A DNA stretch of 64,000 nt from Hydrogenophaga crassostreae (GTDB taxonomy: Bacteria > Pseudomonadota > Gammaproteobacteria > Burkholderiales > Burkholderiaceae_C). The notes beneath the pieces were generated by a model, which did not search any database, was not told the origin of the DNA, and was given only the letters and a program-made list of their open reading frames with translations. The stretch lies in NCBI RefSeq assembly GCF_001761385.1, contig NZ_CP017476.1, positions 3,151,501 through 3,215,500 of the forward strand. The letters are read 5' to 3'. The translations under genes were made by a program, and so were the position numbers. This document shows positions 26,790 to 35,779 of the stretch, in pieces; the first letter of the stretch is position 1; every line of letters begins with the position of its first letter.

Positions 26790-27731
26790 ATGACCCAAGC
26801 CACCGCTATCGACACCTCACTCAAAATTGGCTTCATTGGCCTGGGCAACCTGGGTGAACCCCTGTGCAACAGCTTGATTCAAGCGGGTTTTTCCGTGACG
26901 GTGACCGATCTGGATCAACGGCATGCCGGGCGCTTGCTGAAGGGAGGCGCGCGCTGGTCGGCCGATGTCGCTGGCGTGTGTGCCGATGCCGATGTGGTGA
27001 TCACGGTGCTGCCCTCGCCAGCCGTTTCGCGTAAGGTGATGGAAGGCCCGGGCGGCGTGCTGGCATCCCTGCGCCGTGGCGGCGTCTGGATCGAAATGAG
27101 CACCACCGACATGGACGATTTGAAACGGCTTGCCGCCATCGCAGAAGAGCGCGGCATCGCCACGCTGGAGTGCCCGGTGACCGGCGGCGTGCACCTGGCC
27201 GGATCCGGCGAAATCACGGTGCTGGTGGGCGGTGAAAAGCCGGTATTTGAACAAGTGGAACCGATTCTGAGCACCATGGGTGGCGAGATCATTTACATGG
27301 GCGAGATCGGCTGTGCCTCGGTGGTCAAGGTGGTGACCAACATGCTCGCCTTCATTCACCTCGTCGCGGCAGGAGAGGCCATGATGCTGCCGGCCAAGTA
27401 CGGGGTCGACCCCGACGCCACCTACCGCGCCATCCGGGCCAGCTCGGGCAACAGCTTTGTGCATGAGACCGAATCCCAGTTGATTCTCAGCGGCAGCTAC
27501 AACGTCAAATTCACCATGGACCTGGCCTGCAAGGATCTGGGCCTGGTCAACAACATCGCTGAAAAGCTCGGCGTGCCACTGGAACTGGGCGGTTTGACCC
27601 AACAGATTTTCCGCCGCGCGCGCGGCCTCTATGGCAGCGAAGCGCAGTCGCCGGAGGTGGCGCGCCTGCTTGAGAAGGCCTGCAATCTGGAGCTGCGTGC
27701 AGACGGTTACCCCAGCGAGCTGGTCGCATGA
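26790..27731 (+). CDS. NAD(P)-dependent 3-hydroxyacid dehydrogenase (HIBADH-like)
   Basis: 313 residues. The N-terminal Rossmann motif GFIGLGNLGEPLCNSL, the substrate loop CPVTGGVHLAGSGEITVLVGG and the catalytic Lys region GCASVVKVVTNML identify the beta-hydroxyacid dehydrogenase family (3-hydroxyisobutyrate, tartronate semialdehyde, 6-phosphogluconate relatives). It would interconvert a 3-hydroxy acid and a semialdehyde in the cluster. Its stop overlaps the next gene (ATGA at 27728-27731), so the two are coupled. A 3-hydroxyacid substrate fits the neighbouring aldehyde dehydrogenases, but the specific compound cannot be named. Confidence 0.85.
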   Translation: MTQATAIDTSLKIGFIGLGNLGEPLCNSLIQAGFSVTVTDLDQRHAGRLLKGGARWSADVAGVCADADVVITVLPSPAVSRKVMEGPGGVLASLRRGGVWIEMSTTDMDDLKRLAAIAEERGIATLECPVTGGVHLAGSGEITVLVGGEKPVFEQVEPILSTMGGEIIYMGEIGCASVVKVVTNMLAFIHLVAAGEAMMLPAKYGVDPDATYRAIRASSGNSFVHETESQLILSGSYNVKFTMDLACKDLGLVNNIAEKLGVPLELGGLTQQIFRRARGLYGSEAQSPEVARLLEKACNLELRADGYPSELVA

Positions 27732-29221
27732 TGGGCCGGGAAGATTGGGCCGGGCTGGCCTCGCGCCTCGACATCGCCAGCGGCCTGTTCATTGAAGGCC
27801 AATATGTCAACGCCCGCTCGGGCAAGACCTTTGATTGCCTGAACCCGGCCACCGATCAGATCATCGCCAAGGTGGCGCAAGGCGATGTGGCCGACATCGA
27901 TCTGGCCGTCGCCAGCGCCCAGGCCGCATTGCGCGACGGGCGTTGGCGGTCTTTGGCGCCGCGAACACGGGCCAGCATTCTGCTGCGTCTGGCCGATCTG
28001 GTTGAGGTCCATACCCAGGAACTGGCGCTGCTCGAAACCCTGGACATGGGCAAACCCATTTCGGACGTGCTCAATATCGACATCCCCGAAGTCGTGAACA
28101 CCCTGCGCTATTTCGCCGAGTGCATCGACAAAATCGAAGGAGGCGTGACCGCCACACCGGTGGGCACCTTGCACACCATCACCCACGAGCCACTGGGCGT
28201 GGTCGGCGCCATCACGCCGTGGAACTACCCGTTGATGATGGCCGTGTGGAAGCTGGCGCCGGCACTGGCCGCGGGCAACTGCGTGGTGCTCAAACCCGCC
28301 GAGCAAGCGCCCCTGTCGTGCACCCGGCTGGCTCAGCTGTTTGTCGACGCCGGTGGCCCGCCCGGTGTGTTCAACGTGGTCAATGGCCTGGGACCAGAGG
28401 CGGGCAAGGCGCTGGCGCTGCATCCCGATGTGGCCAAGCTCACCTTCACCGGGTCGACCGCGGTGGGCAAACTGCTGCTGGGCTATGCCGGGCAGTCCAA
28501 CATGAAACGGGTGGCGCTTGAGACGGGCGGCAAGAGCCCGCAAATTCTCATGCCCGACCTCTACGACCTGGATGCCGCCGTGGACCGCGCGGTGGGCGGC
28601 ATTTTTGACAATGCCGGACAGGTCTGCAACGCGGGCTCCCGCCTGCTGGTGCACCAGTCATTGCACGACGAATTTGTCCAGCGCTTCATCGCCCGTGCCC
28701 AACAGGCCTACCAGACGGGGGACCCGCTGGACCCGGCCACGACCCTGGGGCCGATGGTCAGCCAGACGCAACGCCAAAACGTGCAGGCGCGCATCGATCA
28801 GGCGATCAGCGATGGAGCCAAGCCGGTACTGGGTGGATTGAGCCCGGACACCCAGGGTGCCGGCGCCTACCTGCAGCCTTGCGTGTTTACGGGCGCTGAC
28901 AACACCATGCGGATCGTGCGCGAAGAGGTGTTCGGCCCGGTGGCCACGGTGCAGGCTTTTGAAACCGAAGAACAAGCCCTGGCCATGGCCAACGATTCCG
29001 ACTATGGCCTGGCCGCCTCGGTTTGGACGGCCGACCTGAAAACGGCGCACCGCATGGTCGGCGCACTGCAAGCCGGTGTGGTCTGGGTCAACTGCTTTGG
29101 CGATGGCGACATGACGCAGCCCTTTGGCGGCTACAAGCAAAGCGGCAATTCACGGGACAAACACAAAGACAGTTTGCTGTCCTATATGCAGACCAAGTCG
29201 GCCTGGTTTCAACTGGGTTGA
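27728..29221 (+). CDS. NAD(P)-dependent aldehyde dehydrogenase (first of two)
   Basis: This 497-residue ALDH has the full set of motifs: GAITPWNYPLMMAVWKLAPALAAGNCVVLKP, TFTGSTAVGK, LETGGKSPQI (general-base Glu) and FDNAGQVCNAGSRLL (nucleophile Cys), then EEVFGPV. It oxidises an aldehyde to an acid. The ATG overlaps the upstream stop (ATGA). It resembles betaine- and aminoaldehyde-type dehydrogenases in general, but the substrate cannot be assigned. With a second ALDH directly downstream, the pathway probably oxidises two aldehyde intermediates, or each enzyme handles a different stereoisomer. Confidence 0.88.
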   Translation: MMGREDWAGLASRLDIASGLFIEGQYVNARSGKTFDCLNPATDQIIAKVAQGDVADIDLAVASAQAALRDGRWRSLAPRTRASILLRLADLVEVHTQELALLETLDMGKPISDVLNIDIPEVVNTLRYFAECIDKIEGGVTATPVGTLHTITHEPLGVVGAITPWNYPLMMAVWKLAPALAAGNCVVLKPAEQAPLSCTRLAQLFVDAGGPPGVFNVVNGLGPEAGKALALHPDVAKLTFTGSTAVGKLLLGYAGQSNMKRVALETGGKSPQILMPDLYDLDAAVDRAVGGIFDNAGQVCNAGSRLLVHQSLHDEFVQRFIARAQQAYQTGDPLDPATTLGPMVSQTQRQNVQARIDQAISDGAKPVLGGLSPDTQGAGAYLQPCVFTGADNTMRIVREEVFGPVATVQAFETEEQALAMANDSDYGLAASVWTADLKTAHRMVGALQAGVVWVNCFGDGDMTQPFGGYKQSGNSRDKHKDSLLSYMQTKSAWFQLG

Positions 29222-29242
29222 TGCCATGACAAGGAGAGTATT

Positions 29243-30676
29243 TTGATCAGTTGCAACTTCTATATCGATGGCCAATGGATCGACCCGGTAGAGCCCGGCC
29301 CGGTCCACGCCATCGTCAATCCGGCCGATGAAAAAATCATCGGTACCGTGTTGATGGGCGGCAAAAACGATGCGCACGCGGCGGTCGATGCGGCGCGACG
29401 CGCCTTTGACGGCTACAGCCAAACCAGCTTGGCCGAGCGCCGGGCCTTGCTCGCGCGATTGCAGGCAGTGTTTGAGCGGCGCTACACCGAGATGGCCCAG
29501 GCCATCAGCACCGAAATGGGCGCCCCTTGCGACCTGGCTTACGACTCGCAGGCAGAATGCGGACCCGGCCACATCAAAGCCGCGCTGGCGGCGGCCGAAA
29601 GCTTTGCATTTGAATCCCGCAGTGGCCCCAACGGCGACCTCGTCTGTGAGCCGATCGGGGTCTGTGCCCTGATCACGCCCTGGAACTGGCCCATCAACCA
29701 GATCATGTCCAAACTGGCGCCGGCTTTGCTGACCGGTTGCACCGTGGTGCTCAAACCCAGTGAATTTGCGCCCTTGTCGGCGCGCCTGGTTGCGGAGTTT
29801 GTGCACGAGGCGGGCTACCCGTCTGGCGTATTCAACATGCTCTACGGTGACGGTCCGGTCGTTGGCAACGAGCTGGCGGAGCACCCCTTGGTGGACATGG
29901 TGTCATTCACCGGGTCCACCGCTGCGGGCATCTCGGTGGCCAAGGCCGCGGCGGGCACGGTCAAGCGCGTGGTCCAGGAGCTGGGTGGCAAGTCGGCCAA
30001 CATCGTGTTCGCCGATACCGATCTCGCTTCGACCATTCGCCGTGGCGTGCGCCAGGCCTTCAACAACACCGGTCAGTCTTGCAACGCCCCGACCCGCATG
30101 CTGGTGGAGCGCCCGGTCTACGAACAGGCCATTGCCCTGGCCGCCGAGTACGGTGCGCAGGTCCAGGTGGCACACCCGTCGCAGCGTGGCGATGTGATCG
30201 GCCCGTTGGCCATGAAGCGGCAGTTCGATACGGTGCAGCGCTACATCGGGCTGGGGATCCAGAGCGGTGCGCGCCTGCTGATCGGGGGCGAAGGCAAACC
30301 CGAGGGATTTTCGGCCGGGTACTTTGTGCGCCCGACCATTTTTGCCGACGTGACCAACGACATGGTGATCGCCCGTGAAGAAATCTTTGGCCCTGTGCTT
30401 TGCATGATGGTCTTCGACACCGAAGAAGTGGCCATCCGCATCGCCAACGACAGCCCGTTTGGCCTGGCCGCCTACGTCAACACCAGCGATCCGGTGCGTG
30501 CCCAACGCGTGGCACGCAGGTTGCGGGCCGGCACCGTGTCGGTCAACGGTGTGGGACAAGACTATGCGTCCCCCTTCGGTGGCTTCAAGCAATCGGGCAA
30601 TGGCCGTGAGTGGGGCCGCTTCGGGCTCCACGACTACATCGAATTCAAGTGCATCAACAGCGACCACAGCCAGTAA
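29243..30676 (+). CDS. NAD(P)-dependent aldehyde dehydrogenase (second of two)
   Basis: 477 residues starting at TTG 29243, supported by AAGGAG six bases upstream. Motifs: LITPWNWPINQIMSKLAPALLTGCTVVLKP, SFTGSTAAGI, QELGGKSANIVF with the general-base Glu, and FNNTGQSCNAPTRML with the nucleophile Cys. It differs clearly from the first ALDH, so it is not a recent duplicate. It lies 21 bp downstream in the same operon and 7 bp upstream of the enolase-superfamily gene. The TTG start may lower its expression. Substrate unknown. Confidence 0.88.
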   Translation: MISCNFYIDGQWIDPVEPGPVHAIVNPADEKIIGTVLMGGKNDAHAAVDAARRAFDGYSQTSLAERRALLARLQAVFERRYTEMAQAISTEMGAPCDLAYDSQAECGPGHIKAALAAAESFAFESRSGPNGDLVCEPIGVCALITPWNWPINQIMSKLAPALLTGCTVVLKPSEFAPLSARLVAEFVHEAGYPSGVFNMLYGDGPVVGNELAEHPLVDMVSFTGSTAAGISVAKAAAGTVKRVVQELGGKSANIVFADTDLASTIRRGVRQAFNNTGQSCNAPTRMLVERPVYEQAIALAAEYGAQVQVAHPSQRGDVIGPLAMKRQFDTVQRYIGLGIQSGARLLIGGEGKPEGFSAGYFVRPTIFADVTNDMVIAREEIFGPVLCMMVFDTEEVAIRIANDSPFGLAAYVNTSDPVRAQRVARRLRAGTVSVNGVGQDYASPFGGFKQSGNGREWGRFGLHDYIEFKCINSDHSQ

Positions 30677-30683
30677 GGACAAC

Positions 30684-31874
30684 ATGAAAATCACCGATGT
30701 CAAAACCTTTGTCGTGGGCAACCCACCGCCCAGCTTTGGCGGCCGCTACTTCGTCTTTCTCAAACTCATCACCGACACCGGCATTGAAGGTCTGGGTGAG
30801 GTGTATTGCGTGCCGTTTCATCCGTCCATCGTTGAGAAAATGATCGTCGATGTGGTCGAGCGCTGCGTCATCGGCAGAGAGCCGTCCGACATCGAGCGCA
30901 TGTGGCGCAGCGTCTATTCGGCCGGATTCACCCAACACCCCGACCTGACCATGATGGGCATCCTCAGCGGCATCGAGATGGCATGCTGGGACATTGTGGG
31001 CAAAGAGGTGAACAAGCCGGTCTACAAACTCCTGGGCGGCCAGGTGCATGAAAAACTGCGCAGCTACACCTACATTTACCCCAAGGCCGGGGACAAGACC
31101 AACGTCTACGAAGACCCGGTGCTGGCGGCCGAACGGGCGGCCGAGTACCTGGCCATGGGTTTCACCGCGGTCAAGTTCGACCCGGCAGGCCCCTACACCG
31201 CGTACGACGGACGCCAACTCTCCCTGCACGAACTGGACCGCAGCGAACGCTTTTGCAAGCAGCTGCGCGAGGCCGTTGGCAACCAGGCCGATCTGCTGTT
31301 TGGAACCCATGGCCAAATGACCGCGGCCGGTGCGATTCGCCTGGCGCGGCGCCTGGAAGCCTACGACCCCCTGTGGTTCGAAGAGCCCATGCCGCCCGAC
31401 AACCCGCGCGAAATGGGCAAGGTTGCACGCGGCACCACGATTCCGATTGCCACCGGCGAGCGCCTCGCCACCAAATACGACTTCTTGCGGTTGCTCGAAG
31501 AAGGCGCTGCGGCCATCCTTCAAATGAACCTGGGACGCGTTGGCGGCATTCTGGAAGCCAAGAAGATCGCTTCGATGGCCGAGGCCTACCATGTGCAAAT
31601 CGCGCCCCACCTGTACTGTGGCCCCGTCGTGGGCGCGGCCAACGTCCAGCTCGCCACCTGCAGCCCCAACTTCCTGATTCTGGAAAGCATCGAGGATTGG
31701 CAGGGCTTTCATAGCCGGATTCTGAAAAAGCCGATGCAATGGGAAAACGGCTTCGTGATCCCCCCGACTGCGCCCGGACTGGGGGTTGAACTCGATGAGG
31801 ACGTGGCGTGCGCGAACCCCTACACAGGCAAAGAATTGCACCTGGACATGACGCACCACCCGGTTTCGGTGTGA
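30684..31874 (+). CDS. Mandelate racemase/enolase-superfamily protein with altered metal ligands
   Basis: 396 residues, start at ATG 30684. It has the N-terminal capping domain and the (beta/alpha)7-beta barrel. AVKFDPAG supplies Lys164, FEEP supplies Glu234, TGER supplies Glu259, and APH supplies His309. The usual first metal ligand (Asp in a DxHG segment) reads FGTHG, with Gly at 207, and the usual Asp of the later QxDxxxxGG segment is Asn282. Family members dehydrate sugar acids or racemise carboxylates using Mg. The cluster suggests acid dehydration after two oxidations. The substitutions may define a subgroup with changed chemistry or an inactive protein. Confidence 0.82.
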   Translation: MKITDVKTFVVGNPPPSFGGRYFVFLKLITDTGIEGLGEVYCVPFHPSIVEKMIVDVVERCVIGREPSDIERMWRSVYSAGFTQHPDLTMMGILSGIEMACWDIVGKEVNKPVYKLLGGQVHEKLRSYTYIYPKAGDKTNVYEDPVLAAERAAEYLAMGFTAVKFDPAGPYTAYDGRQLSLHELDRSERFCKQLREAVGNQADLLFGTHGQMTAAGAIRLARRLEAYDPLWFEEPMPPDNPREMGKVARGTTIPIATGERLATKYDFLRLLEEGAAAILQMNLGRVGGILEAKKIASMAEAYHVQIAPHLYCGPVVGAANVQLATCSPNFLILESIEDWQGFHSRILKKPMQWENGFVIPPTAPGLGVELDEDVACANPYTGKELHLDMTHHPVSV

Positions 31875-32553
31875 TCCCGCGAAGCCAGGGGTCTCAGTCC
31901 GGCGTGCATTGCACTTGGGCAAACTGGACTTCTGCCGCTTCGATAGGCTGCTTCAACTTTCCGCTTGAAACGACTCGAAAGTCGTTGTCTTGACCATGAT
32001 CAAGCGACCGGTCTGCGCTGCCCAGCGGGCGTTTGAGGTTTTTTGCCGTGAATGATCACTTGCAGCATTGCGAACGCCCAGCCATCAGTTTCGAATGTCT
32101 GGAACCCGTGGTGCAGCGGTCATCCGCCTTGCTGACGGTCTTGCGACCGGTTTCGGCTCGGGCTGCCGTTCACCTGCCGTTCACCTGCCGACCCTGAGCG
32201 GCTGCATACCACCTTGAGGCGACCTGCAAAACCTCAATCTCGCCTTTGCAGCGATTGCCGCAAGCGGCGAACGCAATGTGATTTCACGCTTTGTGACTGG
32301 CCCCCGCGACCCGGGGAATAAGGCGTTTAGAACTACGACGGCAGGGTTCAAGGGTTCAAGGGTTCAAGGGTTCAGCAGACTTTGGGAACATTCAGCTGTT
32401 CCCGACTGCAAGCAGGTGTTTTAGCGCTGAACCAGAGAAACGTCCGTGGCCCGCAAGGCGGTCCTTCAATGCGCAGGCACTTACACCCAATGACCCCTGA
32501 CGCAAATTGCATCGACCTCGATAGCGTGCTGCGGAATCTCAGAGACAACCACG
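31875..32553. other. 679-bp gap with short tandem repeats
   Basis: No supported gene. Two tandem repeats are visible: an 11-bp unit (CTGCCGTTCAC) in about 2.5 copies from 32163 to about 32190, and an 8-bp unit GGGTTCAA in four copies (32344-32375, last copy ending G). The rest shows no domain, tRNA or IS end. Confidence 0.55.
32344..32375. repeat. 8-bp tandem repeat, four copies
   Basis: GGGTTCAA at 32344, 32352 and 32360, then GGGTTCAG at 32368. It lies in a gene-free gap between converging transcripts and could vary in copy number by slippage. It is too short and spacer-free for a CRISPR array. Confidence 0.85.
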
Positions 32554-34308
32554 CTACAGGTCGCGAGCGCCCCGTGGAAGAGCACTCATTGCTTCCACCA
32601 TGGTGAGCGGCACTTCTTCCAATACTTGTTGGATCAGCGACTGTGCATCTAACTGAGCCTCCGAACTCAGTGGATCATTCGGCAATATTCTGTATTGCAG
32701 CACCATGTGCGCCAAAGCGAGCCGTCGATAGTTTCCAGAAGATTGCGCAGCTTCCCACGCCATGAGAATCGCCGTAGCAATGTTGTACAACGCTGTCGAG
32801 GCCTGACGAACATCTACGCTGTCTGGCGTCTTGGCGCAAGCTTCTGTAAAGGTTGCTACCCGTAGCAATGCATCGCCCAGAGCTTCGCGTGAAGGCGCTG
32901 GAATTCTCGGGTCCTCCAACTTCCGGTGCAGATAGCTCGTTAAGAAAACCAGTGTGTCGTCGCGCTGAATCGAGCGGGCGACGTCCAGCGCCACAATGCT
33001 GCTGGTGCCTTCCCAGATCGAGCCTAGGAGCGCGTCGCGCACGATGCGTGGGTCAGACCATTCTTCGATGTAGCCACAGCCTCCGCGTACCTCCATGCCG
33101 TCTTGCGTGACCTTTCGGGCGTCGCGGCAGGCTCGAAACTTGATCAGTGGCGTGAGGATGCGGACCAACTTCTCTGCGTCCTGGTCACCGCTGTCGGCTC
33201 GGCCCATGCACACTGCCAGGTGCATGAACATCGTGCGGGCCTGCTCGCTGGGCAGCAGCATCTTGATCAGCGTGCGTTGCATCAACGGCATGTCGATCAG
33301 GTGCCGGTTGAACGCCTGGCGATTCCTTGCGATGAACAGGGCTTCACCAACAGCACGGCGCATCAGGCCGGCGGCGCGTACGCCGTTCGACAAACGTGAC
33401 ATGTTGATCATGGTGGCCATGTTGTGAAAGCCGCGGCCGATCTCGCCCACCGGATAGGCGGAGGCACCCGCCAGCCGGATCTCGCCGCTGGCCATGGAGC
33501 GCGTGCCCAGCTTGTCTTTCAGGCGCACGATGTGGTAGCGGTTGCGGCTGCCATCGGGCAGCGTTCTCGGCATCAAAAAGAGGCCGAGTCCCTTCATGCC
33601 GGGAGGTGCCCCGTCGACGTGCGCCAGGACCATGGCCAGGCCCGCATCCGGGTTGGAGCAAAACCACTTCTCCCCTTCGAGTTTCCAGCCGTCGCCGTCG
33701 CGGTAGGCGCGGGTCGTCACCCCCGATACGTCCGACCCGGCACCCTGCTCCGTGATGAACATGGCACCTTGCGACAACTGGTCAAAGTCCTGGGTGGTGA
33801 GCTCAGGCAAATAGCGCTCGATCAGCGCTTGATCACCGTGTTTGAGCAAGGTGCCGGTCAGGGAGTCGGTCATGCTCAAAGGGCAGCACAAACCAAATTC
33901 GGACTGCACAAACACATAGGTGAGCGCGTACTTGACCAGCTTGGGCAAGGGCTCGGGCCAATCAAGAACACCGGCACGGTGGCTCATGGCGGCCAGCCCC
34001 AGCTTGGAAAACGCCATGCGCTCCAACTCAACATAAGCGGGGTGTTTGTCAATGCGCTGCAGGTCCTCGCCGGTGCGGGTGCGGTGCTTCAGCGTCGGAG
34101 GGTGCCTGTCGGCAAGCTGGGCCAGATCGTCCAGCCGGCCTCCGGTCGCGGCACCGAGCTCAACGAAGACCGGTTCGACATGGCGGTACACCTCTGCCGG
34201 CAAATAGGTTTGCAACAAAGTAGCCAATGACGGGTCGGCGAGAAAGAGATTGGCGCCATGGCGGTCCGGGATGGCGTCCGAGCGGGATGCGGTGTTGGGG
34301 TCGGTCAT
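32554..34308 (-). CDS. AidB-like acyl-CoA dehydrogenase
   Basis: 584 residues, longer than standard acyl-CoA dehydrogenases (about 380), with an extended C-terminus as in AidB and the VLCAD-like proteins. Visible marks are MFITEQGAGSDVSGVTTRA (FAD/substrate contact), EGEKWFCSNPDAG, GCGYIEEWSDPRIVRDALLGSIWEGTSSI with the catalytic-position Glu, and a long helical tail. AidB binds DNA in E. coli, while many bacterial relatives act as dehydrogenases. It is the last gene of a minus-strand set with a CoA-transferase and a TRAP transporter, so a catabolic role is likely. Confidence 0.82.
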   Translation of the reverse strand: MTDPNTASRSDAIPDRHGANLFLADPSLATLLQTYLPAEVYRHVEPVFVELGAATGGRLDDLAQLADRHPPTLKHRTRTGEDLQRIDKHPAYVELERMAFSKLGLAAMSHRAGVLDWPEPLPKLVKYALTYVFVQSEFGLCCPLSMTDSLTGTLLKHGDQALIERYLPELTTQDFDQLSQGAMFITEQGAGSDVSGVTTRAYRDGDGWKLEGEKWFCSNPDAGLAMVLAHVDGAPPGMKGLGLFLMPRTLPDGSRNRYHIVRLKDKLGTRSMASGEIRLAGASAYPVGEIGRGFHNMATMINMSRLSNGVRAAGLMRRAVGEALFIARNRQAFNRHLIDMPLMQRTLIKMLLPSEQARTMFMHLAVCMGRADSGDQDAEKLVRILTPLIKFRACRDARKVTQDGMEVRGGCGYIEEWSDPRIVRDALLGSIWEGTSSIVALDVARSIQRDDTLVFLTSYLHRKLEDPRIPAPSREALGDALLRVATFTEACAKTPDSVDVRQASTALYNIATAILMAWEAAQSSGNYRRLALAHMVLQYRILPNDPLSSEAQLDAQSLIQQVLEEVPLTMVEAMSALPRGARDL

Positions 34309-34362
34309 CGAGTAGTCTCCTGTTGAGGGGATGGGCAGCGCACAGGCACTGGCTCACGTTGT

Positions 34363-35766
34363 TCAAGGTGCCGTCACCAGCCAGTGGGTCAGACCGGCCG
34401 CCAACAAACCGGCCAGACACAGCGCCCAAATCGACAGCCTGAGGTTCCATTGCAATGCGGCGGTCTGGGCGTCATAACCGGTGATGCGGCTCAGCAGCAT
34501 CGAGTTGGCCGAATACGGTGTGCCGGCCACGGTCAATCCCCAGCCCGACACCATGCCGATGCCCAGGCCGAGGAACGCCGATGGAGGCCAGACCGGCGCC
34601 AACATGGCGCCCACCAGGGTGCCCGTCACGATGGGGTTCAGCCCCGACATGCCGGCCAAAAACAACACGAAGGGCACGACAAACGCCACCCACGGGCTGG
34701 CCCAGACGGGCAAACCGACGTCCAGCCCCAGCAGATACAAACCCGCCCCGCTGGCCAGCACGCCCAGAAAGGCCGAACCACACATCACCACCAGTTCGTT
34801 GCCCACTTGCGCCATCGAGGGCAAGCCATCGGGCTCTCCACGCAGCCGCTTCAACAACCAGCCAAAGACCACGGCCCCCAGACAACTCAGCGCCACCGCG
34901 AGGGAGTAGCGCATTTGCCCAAAGCTGCTCAACGCCCACGCCCCCAGACAAATGGAGATGATGTAAGCCGTGAACCGCAGCCAGGGCAACACCGTCGACA
35001 CATCCGCTTCGGCACCGGGCAAGGCAGGAGCGTCCATGGCAGGCACCTCTTCTGGCTCGCGAAAGACACTGCCCAGCAACAGATACAGGCCGGCAAATGG
35101 CAGGCTGACGGCGATCAACTGGTGCAGGCCCAGTGTGGGCAGAAACGTGAGGGTGATGACAACCGAAACGGACAATGGTGAGCAAATCGAAGCCAAAGCA
35201 AATCCACGAAGCACCGCTCTTGCTGCGTTGCGTGTGAGGCTGGAGTCGCCGCGCAGGTGCTTGACCCGTGCAACAACGGTGCTCATCACGCCCACCGAAC
35301 CGAAGTTGAGCGGCACCGCAAGAAAGCCGGTGGCAAAACTTATGCCAAGGTAGCGCGGCAGCGGTCGGCCGCCAAACAGGCTGCTGGACAGCACCCCCAG
35401 ATCACGCGAAGTGCCCAGTGTGGCCGAGAGCAACATCACTGCCACCACCAGCGCTGTGAGGTGGGTGGTGTTGACGGCGGCCCTGAGCAGCAAATCGGGC
35501 GCCCAATGCCATGCGGCCAGACCCGATCCCGCAACCAGCAACAACAACACCCGTGAAACGCGGCGCAGGTCGCCCCAACCAGCCAAAACCGCGATCAGAA
35601 CCAGGGGCGCGCCCAGCAATTCTGTGTTGGCCGCAGCGGGCAGCAGCCCGGCCAGCAAGGCGAGGTAGGCAAAGATCGAGCGGATGTTTCGGTAAGGAAC
35701 CGAAGGTGAAGGTGATGGGCCCGGTACCTGCTCGGTGCGCGCGGTGGTGACTGAGCCGTCCGTCAT
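34363..35766 (-). CDS. Multi-pass membrane transporter of unknown substrate
   Basis: 467 residues with about 11-12 hydrophobic segments, an N-terminal polar extension (about residues 1-25) and a central acidic loop (EPEEVPAMDAPALPGAEADVS). The two halves each contain glycine-rich helices (TLGTSRDLGVLSSS; GMSGLNPIVTGTLVGAMLAPVWP), suggestive of an ion-transporter-like inverted repeat as in ArsB/NhaD and TRAP DctM proteins. I cannot name the family. It lies 13 bp after the CoA-transferase subunit B gene, so it probably moves a related organic acid. Confidence 0.6.
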   Translation of the reverse strand: MTDGSVTTARTEQVPGPSPSPSVPYRNIRSIFAYLALLAGLLPAAANTELLGAPLVLIAVLAGWGDLRRVSRVLLLLVAGSGLAAWHWAPDLLLRAAVNTTHLTALVVAVMLLSATLGTSRDLGVLSSSLFGGRPLPRYLGISFATGFLAVPLNFGSVGVMSTVVARVKHLRGDSSLTRNAARAVLRGFALASICSPLSVSVVITLTFLPTLGLHQLIAVSLPFAGLYLLLGSVFREPEEVPAMDAPALPGAEADVSTVLPWLRFTAYIISICLGAWALSSFGQMRYSLAVALSCLGAVVFGWLLKRLRGEPDGLPSMAQVGNELVVMCGSAFLGVLASGAGLYLLGLDVGLPVWASPWVAFVVPFVLFLAGMSGLNPIVTGTLVGAMLAPVWPPSAFLGLGIGMVSGWGLTVAGTPYSANSMLLSRITGYDAQTAALQWNLRLSIWALCLAGLLAAGLTHWLVTAP

Positions 35767-35779
35767 GTCTGGCCGGCGG

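Noticed and set aside
32344..32375. Possible CRISPR array
   Set aside because: The repeat units are 8 bp, directly adjacent, with no spacers and no cas genes nearby.
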